Positions 9,022 to 17,637 of a DNA stretch of 17,637 nt are shown in pieces; within the stretch, counting starts at the first letter, position 1; each line of letters begins with the position of its first letter. The DNA is from Pleurotus ostreatus/Saccharomyces cerevisiae fusant (taxonomy: Eukaryota; Opisthokonta). The notes beneath the pieces were generated by a model. It was not told the DNA's origin. It did no database searches and saw only the letters and a program-made list of their open reading frames with translations. Location: contig JAMQCK010000690.1 of NCBI GenBank assembly GCA_024196135.1, forward strand, positions 1 to 17,637. The letters run 5' to 3'. A program made the position numbers and the translations under genes.

Positions 9022-10681
9022 CTACGAAACAGGAGTGAGATCATCGGCATTCTTTGCAAGCTCTTCCAGGTCGATTTCCAGCGGGCCCTGTGCATAGCCT
9101 TCGCGCGAAAGGTCGGGCGGTCCCCACACACGGTCGACTGCGAATTTCTTGACCAGCTCGTCGGGGAGCTTGCCCTCAATAGCGTCTGCCACCAACCTGC
9201 CAATGACCGGCAAGAACTTGTAGGCGTGTCCTGAGCCACCGGTGGCGAAGAACAACCCCGGGTCGCCTGGCTTGCTGCCAATGAGCCAGTTGCCGTCCTA
9301 AGGGTCTTCGTGGTCAGCATCATCGACTCTTCGCAAGGCCCGTCGATGGACTCACCGGCGTGTCGTTGTACCAGCAGAGTCGTGTAGCCACGAATGGGCG
9401 TTTGGCGAGCTCTGGGTATACCTTCCGCAGCCCCTCCCTAAGAGCAAGCACCGACTTCTTGGGGATAGCTAGACCGTCGACCGGGTTTGTGACGACGGTT
9501 CTCGGCGTGGAGGTCTTTCCGTCCTTCTTGTTGGTCACCCCGACGTTGTGGATGGCCATCTTGACCACGTTCTTCGCGTTCGGCTTCGGTAGGGAGAACG
9601 TCAGACGAATCGAATCGACTGGCTAAAGAGGTACAGACCACTTACAGGGAAGACGTAGAAGCCTGACGAAAACTCGAGCACCACCGGCGCCTTGCGGTAC
9701 AACACCGCCTCTTCTTCCGTCAGTTGGACCATGGCGACGGATTGTCTGCGGAAGGTAAGGTAGTCAATATCCAACCTATCGCCACGACCATGCTCGCGCC
9801 GCCCTCACCCCGTTGCCGTGCACAATGCGTTGCAGTCAAGGTCAGCGTTGAAGGTCGATCCTGTCCAGGCGCCCGTAGCCAGCACGACGAGCGCGGCTTC
9901 GTACGTGCTCCCGTCCGTGCAGACGACTCCCTTTGTCTGACCGTCCTCGCGCAGAAGCTGGCTCACGGTTTTTCCCGTCAGGATCGTCGCCCCAAGGGAT
10001 TTGACCTCGTTAGTGAGAAGTTCGAGGCTAGCGCATCCGGTCAGCGCAGGTCCATCGGAAGGGGAATGAAAGTTCTGAATCTCACCCTTGCGACGCCATG
10101 GCCCACCCAGCATTGCGATTGAGGTAGCCAGTGTAGCCCTCGAACGAGCCCGCTTCAATGCCCTCTGGGATCGCCGTTCTCAGTGCCTCGGGCTTCTCCA
10201 AGTCCACGAGATCGAGACCCATCTCCTTATCGTGCTTCAAAGCGGCATCCTTGTATTCGGAGTGGCCGTCTGAGCCCAGGACGAGGACGCCGCATCTGTC
10301 CTCCTGTCAGCGAGGTACATAAATCGCTCGAGGGATACTAACTCATGGTACGCATCCTTGTACAACTCCGTCTTCCACGTCTTGATTGCATCAAGCGCAA
10401 GCTGGGCGTAGAACTTGTCGCTATAAGACGAACGCACGATGCGGTTGAAGTCGTTGGAGCTTCCATCGACGGCGGGTAGCACGTCTGATCTCTCTAGCAC
10501 GGTGATCTGTGGCACAGCGAGTCAGACTCCGTACCTGCATGGCTGGATGACTGTATCGGGAAGATAATAAACGAGTGGGACCCACATTCTTGAACCCCCT
10601 CTTCAGGAGGTGATATGCAGTTGATATCCCAAAGCAGCCTGCGCCGATGATGAGGATCTTGTCATCCTTGTTGGGGGCCAT
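9022..10681 (-). CDS. FAD-dependent amine/amino-acid oxidase (fructosyl amino acid / saccharopine oxidase group)
   Basis: DAO-fold flavoenzyme that oxidises a secondary amine on an amino acid and releases hydrogen peroxide. Seven exons on the minus strand: 10681-10586, 10506-10343, 10295-10086, 10027-9809, 9745-9646, 9583-9356 and 9297-9022, giving 430 aa, close to the roughly 440 aa usual for the family. The Rossmann FAD motif GAGCFG is at residues 13-18, with the ribose-binding Glu at E37 (ITVLERSD). Later landmarks are ATGAWTGSTF, SSGFYVFPPNAKNVVK and RLCWYNDTPDGNWLI. C333 in that last motif aligns with the Cys that binds FAD covalently in sarcosine and fructosyl amino acid oxidases. GGSGHAYKFLPVIG near the end resembles saccharopine/pipecolate oxidases more than the best-known Amadoriases. 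The C-terminus (TPVS) is not a peroxisomal PTS1. Substrate cannot be decided from sequence by eye. Confidence 0.92.
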
Positions 10682-11012
10682 CTTCGACGTTCAGTGCTGC
10701 TACAAGGTAGTGGTCAAGGAGCTCTGCACTTAGATCAGTCATATCACCGTCTATCTGAAGAAGTGACTCAGGCGGGATTGGAAAAGGGAGACGGGTTCGG
10801 CCGCGGCACAGCGGCTCCCATCCGAGTGTAGGTATCCTTCACATCCCGATTGTAGTCCCAGTGATCCGACAGGGCGAGGATGAACACGTTCTATGGATGA
10901 GATTATATGAGATACATACATTAGCGATAAATATACAGGAGGAGCAGTGTGGTGGGTAGACATTATACAGGGTGTTGCTACAAATAGGTCATTGGAGAAT
11001 ACGCCGGAGGAA
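10682..11012 (-). promoter_or_regulatory. Upstream region of the FAD oxidase gene and 3' region of the PAL gene
   Basis: This 331-bp gap between two minus-strand genes must hold the end of the phenylalanine ammonia-lyase transcript and the promoter of the oxidase. A full TGACTCA site sits at 10764-10770, 83 bp upstream of the oxidase ATG. I see no coding sequence. Confidence 0.6.
10764..10770. promoter_or_regulatory. Gcn4/CPC1-type site TGACTCA upstream of the FAD oxidase
   Basis: TGACTCA is the seven-base core recognised by Gcn4/AP-1 type bZIP factors and reads almost the same on both strands. Its position 83 bp before the oxidase ATG fits an upstream activating site, though it could also fall inside the leader. 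A single seven-mer can arise by chance. Confidence 0.4.
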
Positions 11013-13910
11013 TCATGCAAAGCTGGGCAGCGATGACAACGCAGACATGATGGTGGACTGCATCTGACCGTCACGAATAGCCTGAAAATCCACCGTCAGT
11101 AAAGCAAGTCACCAGCAGCAATCGCAATTACCCACCTCGTTGATGACAGAAATCTTCTGCCCAATCGTCACATCGTCCACACCCATCCCGTTCGCGAAGC
11201 GATCCAAATTCTCCGCCCCGTGCATGAGCACGCCGAGCTCGACGCGCACGAACTCGTAGAACGGCCTCGTCTTCCCCAAATACGCAGCCGCCGGCGCAGT
11301 CCCGCGCTCGCCCGACAAGTACGCCCTCCGCAACTCGTTGAGGTGGGCCCCTGCGCGACTGGCGACCCGCGAGCGGAACACCGCAATTGAGGCATAGCAC
11401 CTAGCATCGACAGCTTCGTCGTCCCTCGGGTGCGCGCTGAAGAAGTCGACGAAGGCGGTGGTGCTCGCCGCAGCGACCTTCCGCATGCGCTCGGGCGTGT
11501 CCAAGGTGCTGGTGCTCTCGAACGCATCGTGAAGGTCGGAGGTGATGCGCGCGAGGAGGGTGTCTTGCTCGTCGGCGTCGAGGGAGGAGGCGAAGATGGT
11601 AGAGAACTCCTCGACGATAATGTTGTCGAAGCCGCGGGTGAACTCAGATTGCATGGCGCGGAGGTCGAGGGCTGGAGGGGTTGGTTTAGTTGAGAGTGGG
11701 GAGATGTACTGAGAAGACATACCTTGGCAAAGCATGTAAAGGTAGGAGGAAAGGAGGATGGTCAGAACGTCCAGGGAAGTGATCGTTTGGCGGGCTGAAA
11801 TGAGGGCCAGGCTGTTGACCGACTGGTTGTGCATCTCACTGCAGAAAATGTTAGATGCAGCTCGCACAGATCACAACCGACACTTACGCGCTCTGAATGT
11901 GAGTGCTGACAGGGTTCGCCAGGTATCCCAACTCTGCAACATATGCCTGCGTAACGATGAGCCTATGATCCAACAGGTTCACTGAATGTGCTTACCGCCG
12001 TCGCGATATCGACGCCCTTGCCATGGTAGTCCAAGGACGGATCCGTTGCCGCGAGCGACGGCGGCAGACCGTGGTTCATGGATGGCGTTACGAGCTCAGC
12101 GCTCTGAGCGAAGATGAGCTGGCCGAGGTGGTGAAGCGACAAACGCGTCTTCTCCATGGCGTTAGTGACAGCCATGGCCTGGAAGTCTGTATATGGTCAG
12201 TATCTCGGTCCAGAAGAGACAACGGGCATGACTCACTGCCACCATTATGCACCCGGCCAGTCTCGCCATCAATCAGCGGGTTATCGGTGGCTGCAAACAC
12301 GTCAACACCGACCCTACCACGAACAGGGAATCCCACTCACTCGAGCTGACCTCCGTCAACAAAGTCTGCAACGAATGCAACAGGTCCTCAACCTGCGGGC
12401 CCAAAAACTGCGGCGCCGTCCGCAGCGAATACCGGTCCTGCTTCAACGTCCCCGTATCCTCCTCGATCGTCATCTCCTTCGTCTCGCTCTCGTCCCGCGC
12501 CAGCTGACTGCCCTCCAAAAGCTCCCAAATCAGCCGCGCGGACTCGATCTGCCCAGGGTGCGGCCGCGCGACGTCGTGGATGAAGGGGTCGAAGGAGCCG
12601 CGGGTGCCGGTCATGGCCTCGACGCCCATCGCGGTGCAGATGTGGGTGAGGAGGGTCAATTGCGTGGCCTCGTTGGCGGCGAGGGCGCCGACGGAGGCGG
12701 AGAAGGCTGGGGGGAGTTTAAGTTGGGATAGTGTTTGGGTGAGTGATGAAGGGGACGTACCGGTGCCATTCAAGATGCCGAGCGGCTCCTTCGATGAGAG
12801 CGAAGCGAGAGGCTCGATGCCGTGGGCCTTCAGGGCGTCGTCGGCGGGCTTGATGTCCCGACCGCGCGCAGAGGACTCCCCGTCGAAGCAGTAGATCGTC
12901 GGATTCCCGATGACCGTCCCCGCGATGTACGATAGAGGACTGAGATCTGGAATCGAAGCCATCAGAACGGATTCTATACTGCGCACTCGGAAGAATGCAG
13001 CTGAGCTCCAAATACTGACCTCCCGAGGCTGAGATAGACCCCCTCAGCGGCACCACCGGCGTAACACCCGCGTTCAGGACCTCGTTCATCTTCTCAATCA
13101 GCTCAAAGCGCACGCCCGAGTGACCCCGGATGAGCGAGTTCATGCGGATGAGCATCGCGCCGCGGACCCACGCCTCGGGCATGCTGTTCGCCGCGAGCGG
13201 GTCGGCGTTCAGTGGCAGGCTCCGCGGTACCCGCACATGCTGCGTCGGCAGGACGCCGATGTGCTGCATCTGCAATAGGGCATGCCCAAGCACGCCCGGC
13301 GAGTCCGTCCGCGTGTCCGCGCTGCCGCCAAAACCGGTCGTCACTAGGATGGAATGTGAGTACCAGTGCCTACATACAAGGCAGGATGGCCTTACCCCCA
13401 TAAACCGAAATTCCATTGTCCACCTTATCCGAGATCGCCTGCAAACTCTTCTCCACGCGACTGCGTACATGACGAGAGTTCGACAACTGGACGGACGCGC
13501 CATGACGCGCCGTTGCAGCGACAGCGGCGATGGAGAGCGTTTGGCCGTCGACGATGACTGGTTTGCCGGTCCTGGGGGGTGCCAGCGGGTTAGCATCGTC
13601 TCGTGTGGGTGGTCTCGGTTTCGGATGCCAGGGAATGTGATTGGGAGAGTATTGAAGCAAATGCAACTTACTTGTAGAGTTGGACCTCCTTAACGTTCTG
13701 CGTGTACCAGTTGCTTAGTAGGCTGGTGGACGTCGATGCAGAGGAGGGTCCGGGGATGGATTGCCTGCGCGTTGCAAGTGGCGACAGAGGCGAATTGAAT
13801 CCATGACCGCCAGTGAGGGGTACGGTGTAGATACCGGCGATGGAACCCCTGCGCTTGACAGGCGACGAGGCGGGGGAGTTGTACGTCGAAGAAGAGATAG
13901 CGGTGACCAT
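11013..13910 (-). CDS. PAL: Phenylalanine ammonia-lyase
   Basis: Removes ammonia from L-phenylalanine to give trans-cinnamate; fungi use it to catabolise aromatic amino acids and to feed cinnamate-derived compounds. Eleven exons on the minus strand: 13910-13672, 13571-13396, 13343-13020, 12946-12761, 12706-12341, 12290-12237, 12186-11996, 11946-11888, 11838-11723, 11671-11136 and 11081-11013; 771 aa, all junctions in frame. The Ala-Ser-Gly triad that cyclises into the MIO electrophile is A244-S245-G246 in [17 protein letters not shown]; intron 3 splits the codon of D247. [13 protein letters not shown] carries the catalytic Tyr137. NDPLI-type TDNPLIDG and [17 protein letters not shown] are family hallmarks. 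The first 80 residues are Ser/Pro/Thr-rich and variable. The substrate-selectivity pair in [12 protein letters not shown] is Met164-Gln165. The start is supported by CACCATGG and a long ATG-free pyrimidine-rich leader. Histidine ammonia-lyase is excluded by the length and the PAL-type C-terminal extension. Confidence 0.96.
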
Positions 13911-14673
13911 GGTGAATGGGGGAGTAGATGGATGTAGTTGCGAGGAGATCTAGGTGCGAAGAAAGCTGGGTGCGAGGGGGACTATGGGAGGGGAAAATGA
14001 GGAGGAAGGGACGATGTCGAGCTGCAGATGAAGAACACCACTGATGAAGGAGAACTGCTGATGGGGAGGGCTGTTGACGAGGAGAACCGCAGAAGTGAAT
14101 GAGATGGTCTGTCACCCCGCCGTCCACCCACCTATAAGTACCCATCGCATGCCGAGGTCGGCCTGATCCACTCGATGTACAAAGTCAGAATCAATAGCGT
14201 TCGCGTCTGGCTGTGCGATGCGTGCGATGACCGCGGACGCGACTCAGCCACTTAGTACGAGTCACCCATCAGCGTTTCGCCGCGCTACCGTGTAGCGCCG
14301 TGTTGATCACGCCTGGCTTCGCGCTATCGGATCGTCTTCCACTAGCTAGCGGTAGCGCTGGTAAGTAGCGCATGGGTCGAGTTCTTCCGTTCTCATAAGC
14401 TGAGTTCCTCCGGCGCTTCCCTGGCTCTGTAGGAGTGCTGCGCAGCGCAAGTAGAGGCCCCGCGAGTAAGTGCATGCCCCGCAACAAAGAGATACGGAAG
14501 CCGCACTCGTAGACACCTTCTCCTCCTCGGGATTTCGTGACATTGACATAGAACTGACTTAGCTCGGGCTTTCGGAGAGAAGTGAGCGGTGTTGCAATCA
14601 TTGACAGGTCACAGTATCCGTGACTGGGCAGGACAGAATTGGGACAGGACCCGCGAATGCGCGGCGCTGTGCA

Positions 14674-14772
14674 AGGAGGTGAGTCACTACGTCGAGGCTG
14701 TTCTATGACCTTGATGATGCTGGGCGTCGGTTGAGCGCGGGATTGTCGCTGTCGACGTATGACTCACCTCCT
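14674..14772. repeat. 13-bp perfect inverted repeat with 73-bp spacer
   Basis: The left arm AGGAGGTGAGTCA (14674-14686) is the exact reverse complement of TGACTCACCTCCT (14760-14772). Each arm ends inwards with a full TGASTCA seven-mer. The arms stop matching at once on both sides. The repeat lies about 760-860 bp upstream of the PAL ATG. Confidence 0.85.
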
Positions 14773-14948
14773 CGCAAATGAAAACAGTCACTCACAGCAT
14801 CGGTGGAGGGAAGGAAGCACCTATCATCGGGGAAGCCCTTCGGTGTGGAGAAAACAGCGTCAATTGTTGCGGAAGGGGCGGAAAAGTCAGAGTCCGAGCG
14901 CTCGAAGGCGAAAATCTTCACTTCATTGCAGATCAGAGGAGCTCGGGG

Positions 14949-14994
14949 GCTCCTGCGATGCGACGCTCAATGCTCCTACGATGCGACAGTCAAT
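14949..14994. repeat. 23-bp imperfect tandem duplication
   Basis: Two adjacent 23-bp units (14949-14971 and 14972-14994) match at 20 of 23 positions; they differ at unit positions 7, 17 and 18. Both share the core CGATGCGAC. The copies lie in non-coding sequence between PAL and FCF1. Confidence 0.8.
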
Positions 14995-15550
14995 AGTAAG
15001 GCACTCCAATGCATTCAAGTAAGGGCCCAACGGAGAAGATGATGGTTTGAGTTGAGTTTGAGTATGCGGTGTACAAGCATGGACAAACAGATGTAACAGT
15101 GCAAGCACAGCCAAACACGCGCCTCCATCTCACGGATGACTCACGGCTTTAGCGCCCAGGAACTAGATTGCCGCTCTGTAGATATTTCGCAAGGCAATGA
15201 GGGATGGGCAAGACGCGGCTACGTCGACGTCTCGTACTCTATACCGTCAAGAGTGACTCTGACATGGCATGACTTCGGGCATTCTTTGCGGAAAGAACAG
15301 ACGGCATTGCGGAAGAACAGCGGTATGTCAAGCAAGGGCAGGCCTGTCGAGATTGAAGGTGGCGTGAAGGACAACAACACAGATGCGAGTTGGAGTAGGC
15401 CGAATAATGATACAGAACAATCCTAGAAATACACCTGGAACCCCGCGGCCGCACCAGCAGGGGGCACGGCGCGCAGAGATCACGCCTACCCATCTACAAG
15501 CGGCGCATCTCGTTACAAGCAGCCCAGTGCCACCAAACCTCCCATCCCAC

Positions 15551-16554
15551 CTACGACGGCGCCCCCTGATCCGGTAGCCTCTCAATCGCATACCGTCGCC
15601 TCACAATATACATCAACGGCACGCCCGGAATCTGCCTAATCCGCCGCCGAAGCTCGCGATCGCACGTCGCGACGATGTAGCACTTGTGCGCGGTGACGCG
15701 CTGCACGAGGCAGTCGTCTGCGTACGTGCCCGAGTGCGAGCATTTGAGGCGCTCGAAGCGGGGGTCGCGCGCAACGCTGAGGGAGGGTTTAGTATGCAAA
15801 TCAGGTGTTGAGGAGTAGCGTGCGAGTTTGGGCAGGGTGAAATGAGGGGAGGGATCGGATGTTGTGCAGGACAGGATGCATGGTGTGTTGGGGGTAAACT
15901 CACCGGAGTGCTACGCGGTAGCGGTGTCCTAGCTTCTCCAATTCGGCCATAACGCAATCGGTGACTACGGGTATACCTGGAGGGTTGGTTTAGCACGATG
16001 ATCGAGGTATAGGCAGACTACTGAGCCGTATGACTCCAGGTACCACAGCGAATCCTAGCAACACCACAACGCACATTTCGCATAAAGGCAATCCATCATC
16101 CCACTGACGAGCTCCAGCTTATTTTGCAAGCTGAAGTTGATGAAGTTGGTATCGATGAGGACGCGGTAGGGGGGTACAAGCGCGGTGTTGTGCGCGAGGA
16201 AGAGGGAGGAGGCGACTTGGGGTCTGTGAGGGGAATGTGTGATCAGTACAAGGTGCTCGCAGTATACGGAGTACACGCCATGATCGGCAGTGCACGCAGG
16301 ATACGATGCAACACGCACACTCGTCGCACGGCCTTCTCCTTCGCCTCCTCCTCCTTCTTTGCCTGCTTGGCTTGGTTTTCTTTCCTGTATGACGATAAGT
16401 TAGGCGAAGGGGACACGCAGTGATCTCGTTAACGCACAGTCGGATATCCGAGGCCTTGATCATCCGCTTCACGGACGCCGCCCTCGTCTTCTTTGCTTTT
16501 GCCTGAGGCGTGTTCAGCAGGGGGACAATAGGTTGGGCGCACTGAGCCTACCAT
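15551..16554 (-). CDS. FCF1: rRNA-processing PIN nuclease FCF1/UTP24
   Basis: Component of the small-subunit processome in the nucleolus; cleaves pre-rRNA at early sites (A1/A2 in yeast) for 18S maturation. Six exons on the minus strand: 16554-16552, 16502-16438, 16384-16319, 16223-16075, 15976-15904 and 15776-15551, giving 193 aa (yeast Fcf1 is 189). The basic N-terminus AKAKKTR...VKRM and the charged linker [13 protein letters not shown] are family-typical. The PIN core is intact: [11 protein letters not shown] (first acidic residue), [12 protein letters not shown], the [11 protein letters not shown] pair, and [16 protein letters not shown]. The end, [21 protein letters not shown], is diagnostic. 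The first exon carries only the ATG, with the donor GTAGGC directly after it; this junction is the least certain part of the model, because a Gly is usual at residue 2 where this model gives Ala. Confidence 0.94.
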
Positions 16555-17388
16555 GACTATGGGTTTGTAAGAACTTCAGGTATACCAAGGACAAGCAAGC
16601 ACTCGAGCGAACGACGAAGGAGAGGGGGGGAAATTTGCAAAAGGAATATTTCAGTCGGACCGGTACTTCCGAGCCGCCATTCAGCGCGTAGGCGCCCGCA
16701 ACGATCAATCCACCTTACCTCCTACCCCCATCGCGTGCGCAGATATTGCAGTTTCGAGACGATGTATCCATCTTGAGCCCCCGTCCGTCCGTGGCATCTA
16801 ATACTCGCGCTGAGAGCGAATACACGCGTTGAGAGCCCTCCCAGTGCTCAGGAAGAGCCCTTGAGCAGCCGGCAATTCAATTACGCGGACAGGTCAGTCA
16901 TCGATTTTCTGGGAAAGTTCCACTCATCCGCGCGGAAGGAATTCTTCGCGACTGTCAGCAAGGCGGGGAGCCTGACTGAGCGTGTATTTTCCTCTATTGA
17001 ACTCTTCGCCCTGGACTGCCTGACGTTCAACGACGAGTTGCCCTCCATCCACCCAGTCTCGACTCTCCCAGACAGCCCAGATCACAAGCTTCTGCCCCTC
17101 CCCTCACCTGCTCCATTCCCGATGCGCGAAGACGATGTCGCTTCCTGACGTCACGCGCACATTAGCAAGCATTATGGAGCGAACTTTTCGATGACTGGAC
17201 GAGAACCTTCACCACAAGTTTCTTCCGGTAGGACGAAGAGTCTTCCGGATGAACGTGCCGCCCGATGGCCGGGGCATATAAAGGTCGCGCACCTGGCGTC
17301 TTCGCCAAGGAACTCGCTGTTGACCATACGCTCTTCTTTCCTCGCAGATCCCGTCTCTTTGCTTCACCACATTCACGACAACCTCACC
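16555..17388. promoter_or_regulatory. Divergent promoter region between FCF1 and the dehydrogenase gene
   Basis: An 834-bp interval upstream of both flanking genes. The right part has a TATA box (17277-17282) and two TCTTCCGG copies (17221-17228 and 17241-17248) spaced exactly 20 bp. A 95-codon open stretch at 16861-17148 has no early ATG and no family resemblance, so I do not call it a gene. Nothing else stands out. Confidence 0.55.
17277..17282 (+). promoter_or_regulatory. TATA box of the dehydrogenase gene
   Basis: TATAAA in the context CATATAAAGG lies 107 bp upstream of the ATG at 17389 in otherwise GC-rich sequence. It is the best TATA match I noticed in the window and suggests a regulated, inducible promoter. 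Confidence 0.65.
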
Positions 17389-17637
17389 ATGTCTGCGCTC
17401 CCCGAGACCATCAAGGCGCTGCAGGTCCTCCCCGAGCGGAAGGGCGTGCAGGTTGTGACCATCCCCTGGGCGTCCCAGGAGAAGGTGAAGAACCTCGCCG
17501 ATGATGAGATTGTTGTGCGCGTTCGCGCTGCTGGGTTGAACCCCACGGATTGGAAGGTGCGTTTGGGAGATCGGTAGAAGGGAATTCAGTTGCTGACGCG
17601 CCTTTCAGCACGCTCTTGGCCAGTGGGGCACGCCGGG
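17389..17637 (+). CDS. Zinc-binding-type medium-chain dehydrogenase/reductase (3' end missing)
   Basis: Exon 1 is 17389-17556; intron 17557-17608 (52 nt, GTGCGT...CAG); exon 2 begins at 17609 and runs off the window. The 65 complete codons start MSALPETIKALQ and contain DDEIVVRVRAAGLNPTDWKHALGQWGTPG across the joint. This is the GroES-like N-terminal domain of the MDR superfamily; NPTDWKH is typical of the fungal ToxD/trans-enoyl-reductase-like branch, which uses NADPH to reduce activated double bonds or carbonyls. Classical alcohol dehydrogenases bind zinc with a Cys at the place where this protein has Pro-Thr-Asp, so it is probably not a zinc enzyme; this is inferred from the fragment alone. 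The ATG context CACCATGT, the in-frame splice and the TATA box 107 bp upstream support the start. Confidence 0.88.

Larger units (their letters stand above)
13911..15550. other. Gene-poor interval between PAL and FCF1 (1640 bp)
   Basis: The left 230 bp or so (13911-14145) is the leader side of PAL: read on the minus strand it is C/T-rich and free of ATG up to the start codon. Further right I found a 13-bp inverted repeat (14674-14772), a 23-bp imperfect tandem repeat (14949-14994) and another TGACTCA (15137-15143). The short open frames present (up to about 110 codons) match no family I know and lack supporting splice sites. No tRNA-like B box was seen. Much of it is probably PAL upstream control sequence and FCF1 3' sequence. 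Confidence 0.55.

Noticed and set aside
13690..14145. 151-codon minus-strand frame overlapping PAL exon 1 and leader
   Set aside because: It is a second frame across the PAL leader and first exon; its His/Ser/Pro-rich peptide reflects the C/T-rich leader.
14269..14601. 110-codon open frame on the minus strand between PAL and FCF1
   Set aside because: Low-information sequence, no family resemblance, no supporting splice sites or conserved motifs; GC-rich DNA gives such frames by chance.
15136..15426. 96-codon plus-strand frame downstream of FCF1
   Set aside because: It has no family resemblance, is antisense to the likely FCF1 3' region, and has no clear promoter.
15455..15475. CCAGCAGGGGGC-like string resembling a vertebrate CTCF site
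   Set aside because: Fungi lack CTCF; coincidental match in GC-rich sequence.
16861..17148. 95-codon open stretch on the plus strand before the dehydrogenase gene
   Set aside because: It opens on TTG, its only ATG is near its end, and the peptide matches no family I know.
1..17637. A new defence, mobile or biosynthetic gene system
   Set aside because: All well-supported genes are known housekeeping or metabolic enzymes apart from one disordered protein; no transposase, integrase, reverse transcriptase, terminal repeats, backbone synthase or transporter group is visible.

Overview
The window is a piece of a filamentous basidiomycete genome, most likely an Agaricomycete (mushroom or polypore type). 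This rests on GC-rich sequence, genes broken by many short introns (mostly 47-60 nt, donors GTGAGT, GTGCGT or GTAAGT, acceptors CAG or TAG), genes packed on both strands, and the gene families present. The taxonomic call is an inference. Splice models were built by hand so that each junction keeps the reading frame and restores the family-conserved protein across the joint.

Layout, left to right. (1) 1-3016, plus strand: the 3' part of a large, mostly disordered, acidic/basic, probably nuclear protein of unknown function with one compact conserved-looking segment. (2) 3248-4441, minus strand: oligoribonuclease (REX2/Orn type), seven exons, with an N-terminal extension that looks mitochondrial. 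(3) A 588-bp divergent promoter region carrying a palindromic Gcn4/CPC1-type site. (4) 5030-8793, plus strand: arginine-type carbamoyl-phosphate synthase large subunit, six exons, with a mitochondrial presequence. (5) 9022-10681, minus strand: FAD-dependent amine/amino-acid oxidase of the fructosyl amino acid / saccharopine oxidase group, seven exons. (6) 11013-13910, minus strand: phenylalanine ammonia-lyase, eleven exons. (7) A 1.6-kb gene-poor interval with a 13-bp inverted repeat and a short tandem repeat. (8) 15551-16554, minus strand: FCF1/UTP24 PIN-domain rRNA-processing nuclease, six exons, the first holding only the ATG. (9) 17389-end, plus strand: the start of a zinc-binding-type medium-chain dehydrogenase/reductase preceded by a clear TATA box.

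Three neighbours (carbamoyl-phosphate synthase, FAD amine oxidase, phenylalanine ammonia-lyase) handle amino-acid nitrogen, and full TGA(C/G)TCA sites lie upstream of the first two. That suggests possible shared amino-acid control, but not a dedicated cluster. The other genes are housekeeping (oligoribonuclease, FCF1).

I see no mobile element, CRISPR array, tRNA or rRNA, and no clearly new multi-gene system. The observations most worth a second look are a repeated C-ending to G-ending codon gradient inside exons on both strands, the TGASTCA enrichment, the ATG-only exon of FCF1, a G-run-rich template strand in a REX2 intron, and the uncharacterised protein at the left edge.
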